Shown: in pieces, positions 41,801 to 50,597 of the stretch
How positions within the stretch are numbered: position 1 is the first letter of the stretch
Layout: each line of letters starts with the position of its first letter
From: an uncultured Acidobacteriaceae bacterium
GTDB lineage: Bacteria; Acidobacteriota; Terriglobia; Terriglobales; Acidobacteriaceae
Length of the DNA: 64,000 bases
Assembly: GCA_903842065.1 (NCBI GenBank)
Contig: CAIMKZ010000048.1
Span: 124,001 to 188,000 of the forward strand
Direction of reading: 5' to 3'
Made by a program: the position numbers and the translations under genes
Notes under the pieces: model-generated
Told to the model about the DNA's origin: nothing
Databases searched by the model: none
What the model saw: the letters and a program-made list of their open reading frames with translations, nothing else

Positions 41801-42302
41801 CGGGAACCAGCGAGATCAGGTTGGTCACGTTGCGGCCGTTCAGCGGCATCTCCTGCACGGTCTTGCCTTCAACCTGGGAGCCCAGCGTGCCGGACTCGGT
41901 CTGCAGCAAAGGAGCCTGCGTAGTCACTTCGATGGTTTCGCTCGCCGCGCCTACTTGAAGCGACACGTCAAGGCGGGATGTCGCATCCACCTGAATTGTG
42001 ATTGGAGACTGCACTACGCGCTTGTAGCTTGTCTTTTCAATCTCCACCTTGTACTGGGTGGGTTGCAGAGACACAAACCGGTAGTTGCCGGCTGCGTCGC
42101 TCTGCACGACCTTCTTTTCATTTGTTCCAAGGTTGGTCAGCGTTACCGCGGCGCCTGGTACGACCGCGCCGGAGGAGTCTGTCACGGTTCCTACAAGGGA
42201 ACCGAATGCGTTTTGCGCGTTTGCTGAGCGTGTTGAAAACAACACACCCGCAAAGAGCGCCAACATGATCCAGAATCCCACTAGCCTCTTCAACTTGTTC
42301 AT
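38835..42302 (-). CDS. Oar-like TonB-dependent receptor
   Basis: An outer-membrane receptor of 1155 residues. ATG 42302 (NKLKRLVGFW) has GGAG six bases upstream; frames reaching to 42719 add a long, unlikely N-terminus. It has a signal peptide (GFWIMLALFAGVLFS, cleavage near SANAQ) and a regulatory-like domain (GTVTDSSGAVVPGAAVTL). The plug carries EMPLNGRNVTNLISLVPGVV and MYMDGAPLNTLF, then VVEMATKQGSNAFHGTGYEF. The last strand is RQIQLSMRVNF. It lies between a ceramidase-like gene downstream and a 1.6-kb intergenic region upstream that precedes the lactonase end of the large minus-strand gene run. Ligand unknown. Confidence 0.9.
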   Translation of the reverse strand: MNKLKRLVGFWIMLALFAGVLFSTRSANAQNAFGSLVGTVTDSSGAVVPGAAVTLTNLGTNEKKVVQSDAAGNYRFVSLQPTQYKVEIEKTSYKRVVQSPITIQVDATSRLDVSLQVGAASETIEVTTQAPLLQTESGTLGSQVEGKTVQEMPLNGRNVTNLISLVPGVVPQGAAMGNTTMNQGTHTNNAGWNNFQIGGSISGHGSMYMDGAPLNTLFQHDIAFVPTQDAIQEFKVGTNSVSAEFGRYGGGVVEMATKQGSNAFHGTGYEFYRTPSLNANVWNPTKTLGKQQWIQQQYGAAIGGPVLKNKAFFFFSWEKFHSHTAAVTSTNVPDAGMTAATNPSVPGNLMGNVANLPVAQQSCLSYDAVNNRTIIATSCLDPTAQIVKNYFAPPTTTSVAVGKTNYTALVPLGDDNQQFNVRGDVLHGNHSFFVRYSHLNTTDLSSRSMFDHGGFKTGGAISIYPTTQGVIGDTITINPTTIADVRLSYTRAYSNDGPPSAGENLAKDGFNANWAAINAQQTVPLLVPFKWTGLYNFFTWGGFIVVDERWTNTYAMSASVTKVKGAHTLKVGGQVFLEDINGLPQFDPGTMSFNANWYAKDEWANFLLGDPANFTFSKANRVSPYNWYQGYYATDTWNATRKLTVTAGLRWELPGIMAERKNRATVELPDTTATINGSPAYGTLALTNSSAYSSRGVNIAKNNLLAPRLGVAYRLNNNTVIRAGYSIAYLPLELNGGMVATSSLVNLAPTVSNNTSSSVIYTASNPLGVGTSAPVTINQPLGNTNPNFISNYANTTPLQSVSSPVPNTRYPYMQQWNLTVGQQFWGQQSIEVGYAGAIGIHLPASGGWNQNQLSQTNAALLAQGAITSAQAQAARPHPAYLNFTNSNPLNSTMTYHSLQAKYSKRMGAGMISSGYTWSKSIGDTDTSMGFLDNGTIGGMQNYNNQKAERSELSYNITQRWVTSYIVNLPFGKGQKWLNSMNPITDRIISGWAVNGITTLQTGQPLAINQSGNNTYNSSWGAGTIRPDVTPGCSKLTSGSAQSRLGKWFETSCFAKAGAIQYGSATDVRVPYSLGTEPRVDPKLHAPGMANWDFTAQKQTRIKEGINLQFRAEFFNIFNRRQFANPNVSFGNVAFGTITSQKNNPRQIQLSMRVNF

Positions 42303-43878
42303 ATTTTTCTCCATGACGTAACAGTTGTTGTCCTGAATTTTCATTTCGCAAGAGCATTTCCACGACAGAGGCGCTCTTTGCGAACGTCTGGTTGCACCTG
42401 GGTTTGCCTCCGGCTCATTGGCGTCAGCCATAGTTCTTCCGACGTAATGTGAGAATGCTCGCCGCGTATCGAATCCGAGCCGCGGCATTGTTGAAGGATG
42501 CTGAGCGCAGATAGTGCCGAAGTCGATGAGACGATGTGAGCGGATTAATCCCCCGAGATTAGGGGATACCGCAAATTGCTTCATCCGTCGGGCAGATAAC
42601 CTTTTCGCCATCGGTACCCAACTGGCCGTTGACTCGCACGAAACGGGCGCGTATTCCCCGGTTCGGAACACTGCCCGGGATGCTGGCCCAGCTGGATCCC
42701 TTTTTCGACGCGAGGGCACATTTGTGCATTGGATACATTAGTATTGGCAGGAGCAAGATAGATCGGGTAATAGACCGCATTCAAAAAACAGACAAGTATC
42801 TATATATGAATTGTTTAGGAAATATTATTCGCAAATGGGTAAGAGATGTATGTTACCTGTCCAATCACAGAATTGATGTATGCTGTGCTCTCCTCCCGCG
42901 ACACTGAATCCAGGCTTATCCAGTGTCTGACAGGCGCGCTCGCGGCCCTACATCCAACTGAGCAGATTCGACAGTACTTGAATTTTTAATAAGAAATGCC
43001 CGTCCTTCGAAATCTTGCGTGGAACATTCTAGCCGATTCCCGCCAGGCAGATAACCCATCTAAATCACTCATACAAAACAACATGCACCAATATAGGTGT
43101 GTTTTTTATGTGTTGGCCCATGATTATCCAATCGCAGGGCTGTTTGGATTTTCACGCGGAATCGCCAGTGTTAGTGTTGGGACAGAGCGCGGGTTGCCCG
43201 TCCAATAGTTCATTCTCTTTGCGGTAACAGTAGTAGTGGATTCTTTCAGTCTTGGTCAGTTTGGATGCCTAGGAGATGAATCCGATGCAGCAGTTCTCGA
43301 TTAGCCCCTAATCACAATCTCAGACCGTTTTGACCGATGTGGCAGACGGCACCACGGCCGGCACGGAGAGCATTGCCAATCTAAACCCTGTATCAGGGAA
43401 ACCCGTTCCCTGATACAGGGAAAATATTTCCCTGTTTCGCTGTGCGCAAGAACTGAAGCAAACTCGAGAAAACCTGTATGCTATCAGCATGATCGCGCAG
43501 TACCTGACTGCAAACTGCTCTTGAAATTGAACAGATTCCCTGTAATTTTCCCTGTTATTGGGAATCTGCATCGAGAGAGGTTCTCTCTGGACTGCGTCCA
43601 CCGCCATTCAATCTTCCTTAATTACATAGACCATTTTTTCGATCGATTCCCGGTTGGCTGTGAGTGCCGGCCTTCTGCTGGAATGGCATAGATACGTTCC
43701 TTCCTGCACCCGTCACCAATTCCATTCTGAGGGCAAGGTTCAACTTGCGATGAAATGCAGGCAGGACACTCCATCGGGCGTGAACTCTGTAGCGGTGTCG
43801 ATCCCGAATCGCCGATGTCTCCTGTGCCAACCCGGCTATGGTCCTTCTACGGCGGAGCTTACCTCCGGACTGGTTCGC
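42303..43878. other. 1.6-kb non-coding region with repeats
   Basis: This is the longest stretch without a convincing gene. Its first part, to about 43100, is clearly AT-richer than the neighbours (for example around 42780-42860) and should carry the receptor promoter. Its second part contains the inverted repeat and TTCCCTG cluster at 43386-43560. Open frames here are short, lack ribosome sites and show no domains. Confidence 0.55.
43386..43560. repeat. 15-bp inverted repeat and TTCCCTG cluster
   Basis: A perfect 15-bp inverted repeat (ccctgtatcagggaa / ttccctgatacaggg, 43386-43400 and 43406-43420) has a 5-base spacer. The core TTCCCTG recurs at 43428, 43536 and 43548, the last two 12 bases apart. 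There is no adjacent T run, so it is not a simple terminator. It could be an operator array, a recombinase site or part of a dispersed repeat. Confidence 0.65.
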
Positions 43879-45114
43879 CTAATCTTCAACCGTGAGGAAC
43901 CGAATTGCCGACGGTGAGATGGCCGGGATGATCTTCCCTGTATAGTCGAGAGTTCCGTCGTTGTTTACGACGAATCTAGTGATGTCGCCTGACACCATGT
44001 TTCCTGAGAGCAGAAAACGCTCATCGGGAGACAGTGCGATTCCACGCGGCATCTTGCCGTTGCTGTCGATCAACTGCCTCACGGCGGGCATGCCATGCTC
44101 GTCGAGTTCGCAGACTACGATGAGATTCAGGCCACACAGGGTGATGTAGAGGACCTTTCCGTTCGGGTGCGCAAGTATGTCTTGCGCTCCGACCGGCTTG
44201 CCTTCAACGAGGCCGGGGTCTTCGCGGAGCAGAAAGAGTTTCTTCAGCAGGGTGAGCTTGCCTGTGGTTTCGTCGTAGTGGAAGCTGTTCATGCCGGCGT
44301 AGTTCTCATTGTTGGCGTAGAAGACCGGCAGAGTGGGATGGAAGGCGGCGTAGCGCGGGAAGCAGGCGACCTCTTCGGCGATCCATGTGTCGAGGCGAAT
44401 CAGTTTGCCGCCTTCGCGATCGATGCGGAAGGTGTGGATCCGGTCCATTCCCTTGTCGCAGACGGCGAACAGCTCACCGCTCGGCGATGCGACGACGGAG
44501 TGCTGGCGGGAGAGGACCTCGACCAACTGAATGTGGCCGGAGACGGGATCGATGTTCACCTGTGAGCGCGGGCTCTTGCCCCCTGTGCCTTCGGTGATGA
44601 AGAGATCGCAGATGTCGCCGAGGCTGCCGTCGCTGTGGATGCGGAACATGACAAGTGCGGTGTCGTCGAAGAGCACTTCGTTGGCGAAGGTACCGTCCGC
44701 GCGCTGCACGATCTTGGTGACATGAAATGGATCGGAACAGTGGCAGGCGAGCAGGTACTTGCCGGACTTGTCCATGCAGAGATAGGAGGGCTCGGGCGAG
44801 AGCGACTCCTTCTCGTTGACGAACGTGAGCTTTCCGGTGGATGGATCGATGCGGAAGGCCATCACGTAGCCTCCGCCGCCGATCTCGCCGCGGCGCTCGC
44901 CGATCTCATTGACGGCATAGAGCATCTTGCGTCCGGAATCGAGATAGAGCTGGCCGGCTGCCACATCAGGGCGGATGGTCTCGATCAGCTTCAGATCGCC
45001 GTTCTCCGGGATGTACTGAAAGATGGTGATGCCTTTACCCTTTGCGGGCTTGGGTTGAAAGCTCCAGTTGCCGACGTAGGCGAATATCTTTGCGGACATC
45101 GTTTCGTTCTCCAT
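43879..45114 (-). CDS. Lactonase family beta-propeller protein
   Basis: A 411-residue protein of the 7-bladed propeller lactonase family (6-phosphogluconolactonase, Pgl-type). Repeated blades show the YVMAFRIDPSTGKLTFVN pattern, and conserved stretches include SRQHSVVASPSGELFAVCD, PRYAAFHPTLPVFYANNE and GQDILAHPNGKVLY-like segments. There is no signal peptide, so it is cytoplasmic. GGAAG lies seven bases before ATG 45114; a start at 45099 is possible. It follows the MFS transporter after 20 bases and is the last gene of the run, consistent with opening a sugar-acid lactone brought in by that transporter. The true lactone is unknown. Confidence 0.85.
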   Translation of the reverse strand: MENETMSAKIFAYVGNWSFQPKPAKGKGITIFQYIPENGDLKLIETIRPDVAAGQLYLDSGRKMLYAVNEIGERRGEIGGGGYVMAFRIDPSTGKLTFVNEKESLSPEPSYLCMDKSGKYLLACHCSDPFHVTKIVQRADGTFANEVLFDDTALVMFRIHSDGSLGDICDLFITEGTGGKSPRSQVNIDPVSGHIQLVEVLSRQHSVVASPSGELFAVCDKGMDRIHTFRIDREGGKLIRLDTWIAEEVACFPRYAAFHPTLPVFYANNENYAGMNSFHYDETTGKLTLLKKLFLLREDPGLVEGKPVGAQDILAHPNGKVLYITLCGLNLIVVCELDEHGMPAVRQLIDSNGKMPRGIALSPDERFLLSGNMVSGDITRFVVNNDGTLDYTGKIIPAISPSAIRFLTVED

Positions 45115-45134
45115 TTCTATACTTCCATTGCGGA

Positions 45135-46595
45135 CTACGGTGTATCGAGGCGCGCTGGTTCCAGCCTGGGCGCGAGCAGATGCGTGACAAACAGAGCGAT
45201 GAGGTAGGCGACGCTGGCCATAATCAGAACGGGCAGATAGGAGCTGGATCTGCTGACCAACTGTCCGATCAGGTACATGAGCATCATGCTAGCGCCGGTG
45301 GAGCAGACGCCGGCGATTCCCGTGAGCGAGCCGACGGTGTTTTTCGGGAACATGTCGCCGGGCAGGCACATCACGTTTGCTCCCCAGGCCTGATGGCCCG
45401 AGGCCGCCAGCGTAATGAGAGCGACAGCAACCCAGCGATGATCGGTGATGGCCGCGTAGAAGGCGGGCGTAGCGGCAAGCGCGCACAGCAGCAATGTGGT
45501 TTTGCGGGCGCGGTTGACCGTCCATCCGCGCTTGATGAAGAGACCGGCAAGCCAGCCGCCAGCTACCGCACCCACGGCCGAAACCAAATAGATGAGTACG
45601 AGCATGTAGCGGCGGTCGGCGGGGCCGAGGTTGAATTTGCGTGCGAAGAAATCGGGCGAGCCGAAGAGATAGAACCACCAGAATCCGTCAGTCAGAGCCT
45701 TGGCGGCGATGAAGGCCCAGGTCTGGCGGTGGGGCAGCAAGCTGCGCCAGGAGATATTCGTCTTCTTTTGAACGGGTGAATCGGAGAGGATGTAATCGAG
45801 CTCGGCCTTGTTGATGAGCGGATGGCTCGCCGGATCGCGATAGAACCAGATCCAGACGACGACCAGCAGCACATCGACGGAGCTGGTGAGAAGGAAGAGG
45901 CCGCGCCAGCCAAGGACGACTCCGGCGATGGAGAGGGTGGAGAAGAGCGCCAGCAGAGTGGGCAGCAGCCAGGGTGCGAGCACGCCGCCGATGGCCGATG
46001 CGCCGGAGGCGATGCCCAGAGCCAGTGCGCGCTCCTTCTGCGGGAACCACTCGGCGATCGCTTTGTTGATGGCTGGCGTAACGCCGCCCTCGCCGAGGCC
46101 GAGCAGCAGGCGGCAGAGAAAGAAGCCCGCAACGACCGAGCCGAACAGTCCACCGATTTCGGGTGCGATCGCGTGCAGACCTTCGGCGAGCATCCAGATA
46201 GTGATGGCAAAGGCAAAGCCCCAGCGCAGTCCCCACACGTCCATGAGGCGGCCCATCAGCAACATGCTGAGCGCGTATGCGGCGCTGAAGACGGTGTTGA
46301 GATCCCAGTACCACTCGCTCCACTTGTCGCGGGCGATCTGCTCGCGGATTGCAGTCTGTGCGGCTTGCGGTGCGGCAGCCAAGAGCGCGCTCGCGTGTGC
46401 CTGGCGGTACTGCTCGATCTGGGCTGGAGTGACGGAATCGGCCAGATGCAGGTACTTTGGCATCTCTGGCGCGAGGTTGCCGAAGACCGAGCGGTCGAGA
46501 AAGTTCGACATGCTGACCCAGAAGAGCAGCGCGACGATGATCCAACGTATGGCGCTGCGGCGGGTGTCTTCGCGGGATGGTAGAGCTTCGTTCAT
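45135..46595 (-). CDS. MFS transporter, hexuronate/sugar-acid type
   Basis: A 486-residue inner-membrane transporter of the anion:cation symporter branch of the major facilitator superfamily. Twelve hydrophobic segments can be traced, beginning with IRWIIVALLFWVSMSNFLDR. Family marks are the NFLDRSVFG motif in segment 1, the GLGEGGVTPAINKAIAEWFP motif and the FYRDPASHPLINKAELDYI cytoplasmic loop seen in ExuT-like proteins. A roughly 50-residue hydrophilic insert (SVTPAQIEQYRQAH...) lies between segments 1 and 2. The start is uncertain: 46595 avoids overlapping the upstream gene, while 46658 would overlap it by 32 bases. It probably imports a sugar acid or aromatic acid. Confidence 0.85.
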   Translation of the reverse strand: MNEALPSREDTRRSAIRWIIVALLFWVSMSNFLDRSVFGNLAPEMPKYLHLADSVTPAQIEQYRQAHASALLAAAPQAAQTAIREQIARDKWSEWYWDLNTVFSAAYALSMLLMGRLMDVWGLRWGFAFAITIWMLAEGLHAIAPEIGGLFGSVVAGFFLCRLLLGLGEGGVTPAINKAIAEWFPQKERALALGIASGASAIGGVLAPWLLPTLLALFSTLSIAGVVLGWRGLFLLTSSVDVLLVVVWIWFYRDPASHPLINKAELDYILSDSPVQKKTNISWRSLLPHRQTWAFIAAKALTDGFWWFYLFGSPDFFARKFNLGPADRRYMLVLIYLVSAVGAVAGGWLAGLFIKRGWTVNRARKTTLLLCALAATPAFYAAITDHRWVAVALITLAASGHQAWGANVMCLPGDMFPKNTVGSLTGIAGVCSTGASMMLMYLIGQLVSRSSSYLPVLIMASVAYLIALFVTHLLAPRLEPARLDTP

Positions 46596-46626
46596 GGAGT
46601 CGTCCGAACTTTCGGCAGCTGATGAT

Positions 46627-47928
46627 TCAGTATTGACTGAGAAGATCGAGCAGGCCATTTACGATTGTGGATTCGCCGCAGCCCTTCTTCAGCGCGGCCA
46701 TTCCCTTCGCCTCAGGCTTGCCCAGGTCGTATGCGGCATCGTCGGGGATGTATCCGATGCGGCCGTTGGCGAGCGTGAGCATAAGTGTGTTTGAGTAGGG
46801 CGACTGCTTGCGCAACTTCTGATAGATGCTGGTAACAACTTCGCCCGAGACTTCGGTGAGCGCGATCTTGTCGAGCATGATTACGCCGAGGCGGAAGGTA
46901 GTTGGCCCGGGATCGGTGATAACCGTGCCTGCGGGTGCGGGCCTGCCGCCGTCGTCCCTCTGTCCGGGGCAGCTGACATACTGCTCCGCGCCCCAGATTC
47001 GGGCTTGCGAGATCATCGCCTTCGAGTTCATGCCGTTCGATACGCGCACGACCTCTTCGCCGAGGATGCGTCCCAGCACGTTGACCGGTTCGAAGTTCGA
47101 GGGATCGTTCTCGGGGTTGGAGACAATCGGCGCCTGATCGCCAGCCGCTCCCAGCGTCCACAGCGCAACAACTTTGTTGTTGTAGCTCTGCTCCACAAAA
47201 CGTTCCGTGGCTCCGGCCAGTTCGCCTGTGAGCAGATTGTTTTTCATGCCGATAATGGTGCTGTGCACGGCGTAGTTGATGAGCAGGGCGATCGGTCCTC
47301 CGCTGAGGCTATCAAACCTGAGAACCCATACGGCCTTGTCCGAAGGGCCATAGGGGTCTGCGCCCATGCGATAGCCGCCGCCTGGGATGGGCTCATCGCG
47401 ATTGATGTTGATGTAAGAGACGCCGGTGTTCACGCCCATTCGCGCCGGTTGCAGGCTGGCCTGCGCCTGCTTCACAGCCTTGATGAGATCGTCGTACAGC
47501 TTTGTCAGAAAAGCCTTACCGCCGGGGCCCGCCGGATGCATTTCGCTGGCATCGGTCATGCCCGCGATGGGCGCATTGTGATCGTGCGTAGCGGTGATGG
47601 CGATGTTGGAGGTTGGTATGCCGGTTTCTTTGGAAAGCCGCGCCGCAAACTCGGTGGTGTCGGCCACTTCTACTGTATCGATGGAGATGATGGCTGCTGT
47701 GGATGTGCCGTCGTTGACGACTAGAACGCGTGCGTAGGTTCTGTCGTGGATTCCGGCGAATGGCACTCCCCACTGGTTGGTGAGCTGGCTGGGATCGGCG
47801 GGCGTGATATCGACCTTTACCGCGGCCGCGCGCAGGGCGCCGGCATGAGCGCGTGCAGCCGTAGCCAATACAAAAATTGCCAGGACTAACCCAATGGAAG
47901 CTCTACGAAAGATCGAATGGTGCGGCAT
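46627..47928 (-). CDS. Secreted neutral-ceramidase-like protein
   Basis: The third member of this family in the window, 433 residues, with AAAGGAG before the ATG. The signal peptide (IFRRASIGLVLAIFVLATAA) is cleaved near RAHAG. The mature part starts AAVKVDITPADP, carries HDH in ITATHDHNAP for zinc, and TGELAGATERFVEQ. The nucleophile region reads LGAAGDQAPIV, without the Ser of true ceramidases. It lies between the DMT transporter (46 bases upstream) and the MFS gene (31 bases downstream), so it belongs to the same transcript and probably acts on the same substrate class. Confidence 0.75.
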   Translation of the reverse strand: MPHHSIFRRASIGLVLAIFVLATAARAHAGALRAAAVKVDITPADPSQLTNQWGVPFAGIHDRTYARVLVVNDGTSTAAIISIDTVEVADTTEFAARLSKETGIPTSNIAITATHDHNAPIAGMTDASEMHPAGPGGKAFLTKLYDDLIKAVKQAQASLQPARMGVNTGVSYININRDEPIPGGGYRMGADPYGPSDKAVWVLRFDSLSGGPIALLINYAVHSTIIGMKNNLLTGELAGATERFVEQSYNNKVVALWTLGAAGDQAPIVSNPENDPSNFEPVNVLGRILGEEVVRVSNGMNSKAMISQARIWGAEQYVSCPGQRDDGGRPAPAGTVITDPGPTTFRLGVIMLDKIALTEVSGEVVTSIYQKLRKQSPYSNTLMLTLANGRIGYIPDDAAYDLGKPEAKGMAALKKGCGESTIVNGLLDLLSQY

Positions 47929-47973
47929 CGTCTACTCCTTTCGCGGACGCGGACTGGCCGCGCCCGCGAGTGA

Positions 47974-49398
47974 TTACTTCATGACGGCTTGCGGCATGGT
48001 CTGGTTAGCGCGGTTGCGCTGGCGCGTTAAGTACAGCGCCAGAGCCAGCGCCGCGGCAAAAACACCGGTGATACCGAAGGCCGCGGAATTTCTCAGTGGC
48101 AGATAGAAGAGCACGATGCCGCCAACCATCGCCATAGCGGCGATCAGCCGGTCAGTGATGTTCTTCTCCCTGAAGATGAGCCATCCGGCCAGAACGGTGA
48201 GAACGATGCCGGCGCGCTTGATGCACATGACGATCACCACCGGCAGATACATCACAGCGAGGAACTGGGTGAGCATCTGTACGGCATCGAGAACGCCGCA
48301 GAGCACGGCCCACACCGGCACTTCGCGCATCACCTGCATGACTTTGACGCGCAGTACCAGGCAGAGCAACCAGAACGCGGCCACCGTGCCGATTCCGTAA
48401 GCCATTGAGGCGGTCATGGCGTCGCTGAGCAGCACCATCTGTTTTTCAAGCGGGCTGAACAGCGCCGAGATGAGCACTGAGAGCACCATGTAGAGGCTGC
48501 CCTTTTCTTTGAAGATGGCGGCGACCGGCGCCAGCCAGCCAATGGCGAAGAGCTTGCGATGCATCAGCACGCCGCCGGTGACGATAAGACAGATGCCGAG
48601 CGTGCCGACGATCGTTGGCAACTCGCCCAGCATGAAGTAGCCCGAGACGATCACAAAGACCGGCGTGAACGAAGTGAAGGGAACACAGAGCGAGATGGGT
48701 GCGATCTTGAGGGCATAACTGTTGAGCAACTGCGATGCGCCCACCAGCAGAACCTCAAAGAAGAGAATCACCGCAAAGGCCGCGCCGGGCGTGACCTGCC
48801 ACGACTTTACGCCAAGCAGCGAGATGGTGCGGTTGGGCTCAATGATGCCGGGAAACGCGTCTTCGAGGATGAGACGGTTGGCGTAGGAGCGCACCTCGCC
48901 GCGCGGCTTGTTGGCCAGCACTTCGCGCGTCTGTGCGGAGAAATCCACATTGGCGAATTCGCCGGACGCGGTCAGCAGTTCGCCCTTGATGATGCGGTCG
49001 CTGTTGAGGTCGGCGCGCAGGCTCTTCGCCAGTTCGGCCTCAGTAGTTTTGCCGGGAAAGGTGGCGAGCAACTCGCGTGTTGCGGGGGAGAGGCGGGCGG
49101 CGATTTTGCTCGCGGCGGGCGTGGATGGATGCGCTAGTTGCTCGGCCAGAGCGGGCAGGTTGCGCAGGTCGTCTTGCGCGATGGCGGCTGGGGCGTGAAT
49201 CAGCGACGGCGAGCCGTGGAGATAGTAGACCAGCACGACGATGGGCAGAAAGAGCGCCGCGAAGAGCCGTATCCAGAAGACTGCGGCGATTACGTTCTGT
49301 CCTTCGACGACTTTTTTGTTCGTGACCTGGCCAATGGCCAGAAAGACGGCCACGAGCGCCGCGAAGAACAGACCGATTGATGACAAACCACCAGCCAT
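47974..49398 (-). CDS. DMT/EamA-type transporter with large inserted domain
   Basis: A 474-residue membrane protein related to drug/metabolite (EamA-like) transporters. Segments 1 and 2 (LFFAALVAVFLAIGQVTNKK, FWIRLFAALFLPIVVLVYYL) are followed by about 150 hydrophilic residues (70-220; PAAIAQDDLRN ... IEPNRTISLLG). Then come the remaining segments, with LLNSYALKIAPISLCVPF, MLGELPTIVGTLGICLIVTG and a C-terminal repeat ending IFREKNITDRLIAAMAMVGG. The two EamA-like halves are visible. The inserted domain is unusual and probably faces the periplasm. Weak ribosome site (GAGG). It sits in the minus-strand run between the DAPG-hydrolase-like and ceramidase-like genes. Substrate unknown. Confidence 0.75.
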   Translation of the reverse strand: MAGGLSSIGLFFAALVAVFLAIGQVTNKKVVEGQNVIAAVFWIRLFAALFLPIVVLVYYLHGSPSLIHAPAAIAQDDLRNLPALAEQLAHPSTPAASKIAARLSPATRELLATFPGKTTEAELAKSLRADLNSDRIIKGELLTASGEFANVDFSAQTREVLANKPRGEVRSYANRLILEDAFPGIIEPNRTISLLGVKSWQVTPGAAFAVILFFEVLLVGASQLLNSYALKIAPISLCVPFTSFTPVFVIVSGYFMLGELPTIVGTLGICLIVTGGVLMHRKLFAIGWLAPVAAIFKEKGSLYMVLSVLISALFSPLEKQMVLLSDAMTASMAYGIGTVAAFWLLCLVLRVKVMQVMREVPVWAVLCGVLDAVQMLTQFLAVMYLPVVIVMCIKRAGIVLTVLAGWLIFREKNITDRLIAAMAMVGGIVLFYLPLRNSAAFGITGVFAAALALALYLTRQRNRANQTMPQAVMK

Positions 49399-49471
49399 AC
49401 GAGAGCCTCTTAATCCATCGTGTTCCGGCGCGCGATGTGCTGCGCTACAAGAGACAAAACACCACAGGAAC

Positions 49472-50326
49472 CTAGTCCGAGTTGTCGGGCAGGTCTTTGT
49501 ACTCGGCGTAGAGCTGCGGCAAAAACTTGCTGAGTTGCTGCGCTTCGACTGTGGAGTGGATGATGACCTTCCTCAGATACTCCTCGCAGAGCATCGAGGC
49601 AGGCGTGGTTTCGTCGCGGACGACCTTGCCGTCCTTCACACCCCAGCCGATCCACTCGCGTGTGCACTTTTCCATGATGCCGAGCGGGCTGGTCCGCGAG
49701 AGCGTGAGGCAGAGGTGCGAGCCGCCGGTGTTGGTGTGCGACACATCGACCGTGTGGAAGGATTCGACGGCGGCGTCGACCCAGCATCCGGCAGCCTTCA
49801 GCGCGGCGTCTCTCTCTTTGGTCAGGCCGAGCGCAAAGAGATCGACATGATGGCGGATGGTGTAGACCGGAGCTTCACCTTCGCCCAGATCAAGCGTCTC
49901 AACGGTCCAGATGCCGTCGATCTTGTCCTTGCTGTTGACGAAGCCATGATCCCAGTGATCGAGCGGATTCCAGATCTTGTACTTGAGGTTGCCTTGCCCT
50001 GCGGGCATGCCCTTGGAGTGGATGTTGAGCCAGCGGAACCACCAGGCAAGCATCTGCGGAGTGCAGTTGGGGTAAGTGGTGTAGACGGCCAGATAGCCCG
50101 AGCCGTCTGGCATCATGCAGTAACCGTACTCGACAGGCTGATAGCTGGAGGGCTGGAGCAGATCGAGGAAGTTCTCGGGCTTGATGGCCAGCGACGGATC
50201 GAATGGACCGGCGTTGATGATCTGCATCTCACGCGGGCCGGGCTCGACCAGAGGCAGATCGTAATACTTGGCAAGTGGCAGTTTCAGCTCTTCCGAAGAA
50301 AGAGCGGGGCGTTGTCTGGTGTACAT
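49472..50326 (-). CDS. DAPG-hydrolase (PhlG)-like protein
   Basis: A 284-residue protein; AGGAG six bases before ATG 50326 sets the start. It resembles the 2,4-diacetylphloroglucinol hydrolase family: VEYGYCMMPDGSGYLAVYT, then MLAWWFRWLNIHS and LKYKIWNPLDHWDHGF. The family's zinc ligands appear kept: H124 in PLDHWD, and the HxxxE pair H257/E261 in IIHSTVEAQQLSKFLP. PhlG hydrolyses a C-C bond of an acylated phloroglucinol. Members of this broad family need not do so. There is no signal peptide, so it is cytoplasmic. The gene is separated from the hydrolase gene upstream by 270 bases, which may contain a promoter. Identification of the family is good; function is open. Confidence 0.7.
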   Translation of the reverse strand: MYTRQRPALSSEELKLPLAKYYDLPLVEPGPREMQIINAGPFDPSLAIKPENFLDLLQPSSYQPVEYGYCMMPDGSGYLAVYTTYPNCTPQMLAWWFRWLNIHSKGMPAGQGNLKYKIWNPLDHWDHGFVNSKDKIDGIWTVETLDLGEGEAPVYTIRHHVDLFALGLTKERDAALKAAGCWVDAAVESFHTVDVSHTNTGGSHLCLTLSRTSPLGIMEKCTREWIGWGVKDGKVVRDETTPASMLCEEYLRKVIIHSTVEAQQLSKFLPQLYAEYKDLPDNSD

Positions 50327-50597
50327 GATGCTCTCCTGAGACCTGTCGCCTTGCTGACGCGCACACCTACGTCTCCGGCGAATGATGACCGGGAGCGAAG
50401 GCGGCGTTCCTAGCAATCCCCGATGAGGGGTGGCGAGAAAAAGAAGAAAGTACAACAGGTCAGGTTGTCCGGAAGCGCCTCAGATGGTGCCGAGAGACGT
50501 TGCGGAGGAAGCCGGTGTCTATGCCCGATCTTCCGCCGCCCAACTGGTCCGGGGCATACATGTGTCTACGACTATATCAAACCGGAAAGCGGAGCGG

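Noticed and set aside
40602..42227. A 541-codon plus-strand frame over the third receptor
   Set aside because: Antisense to a receptor with signal peptide, plug and barrel motifs; no domain in the shadow.
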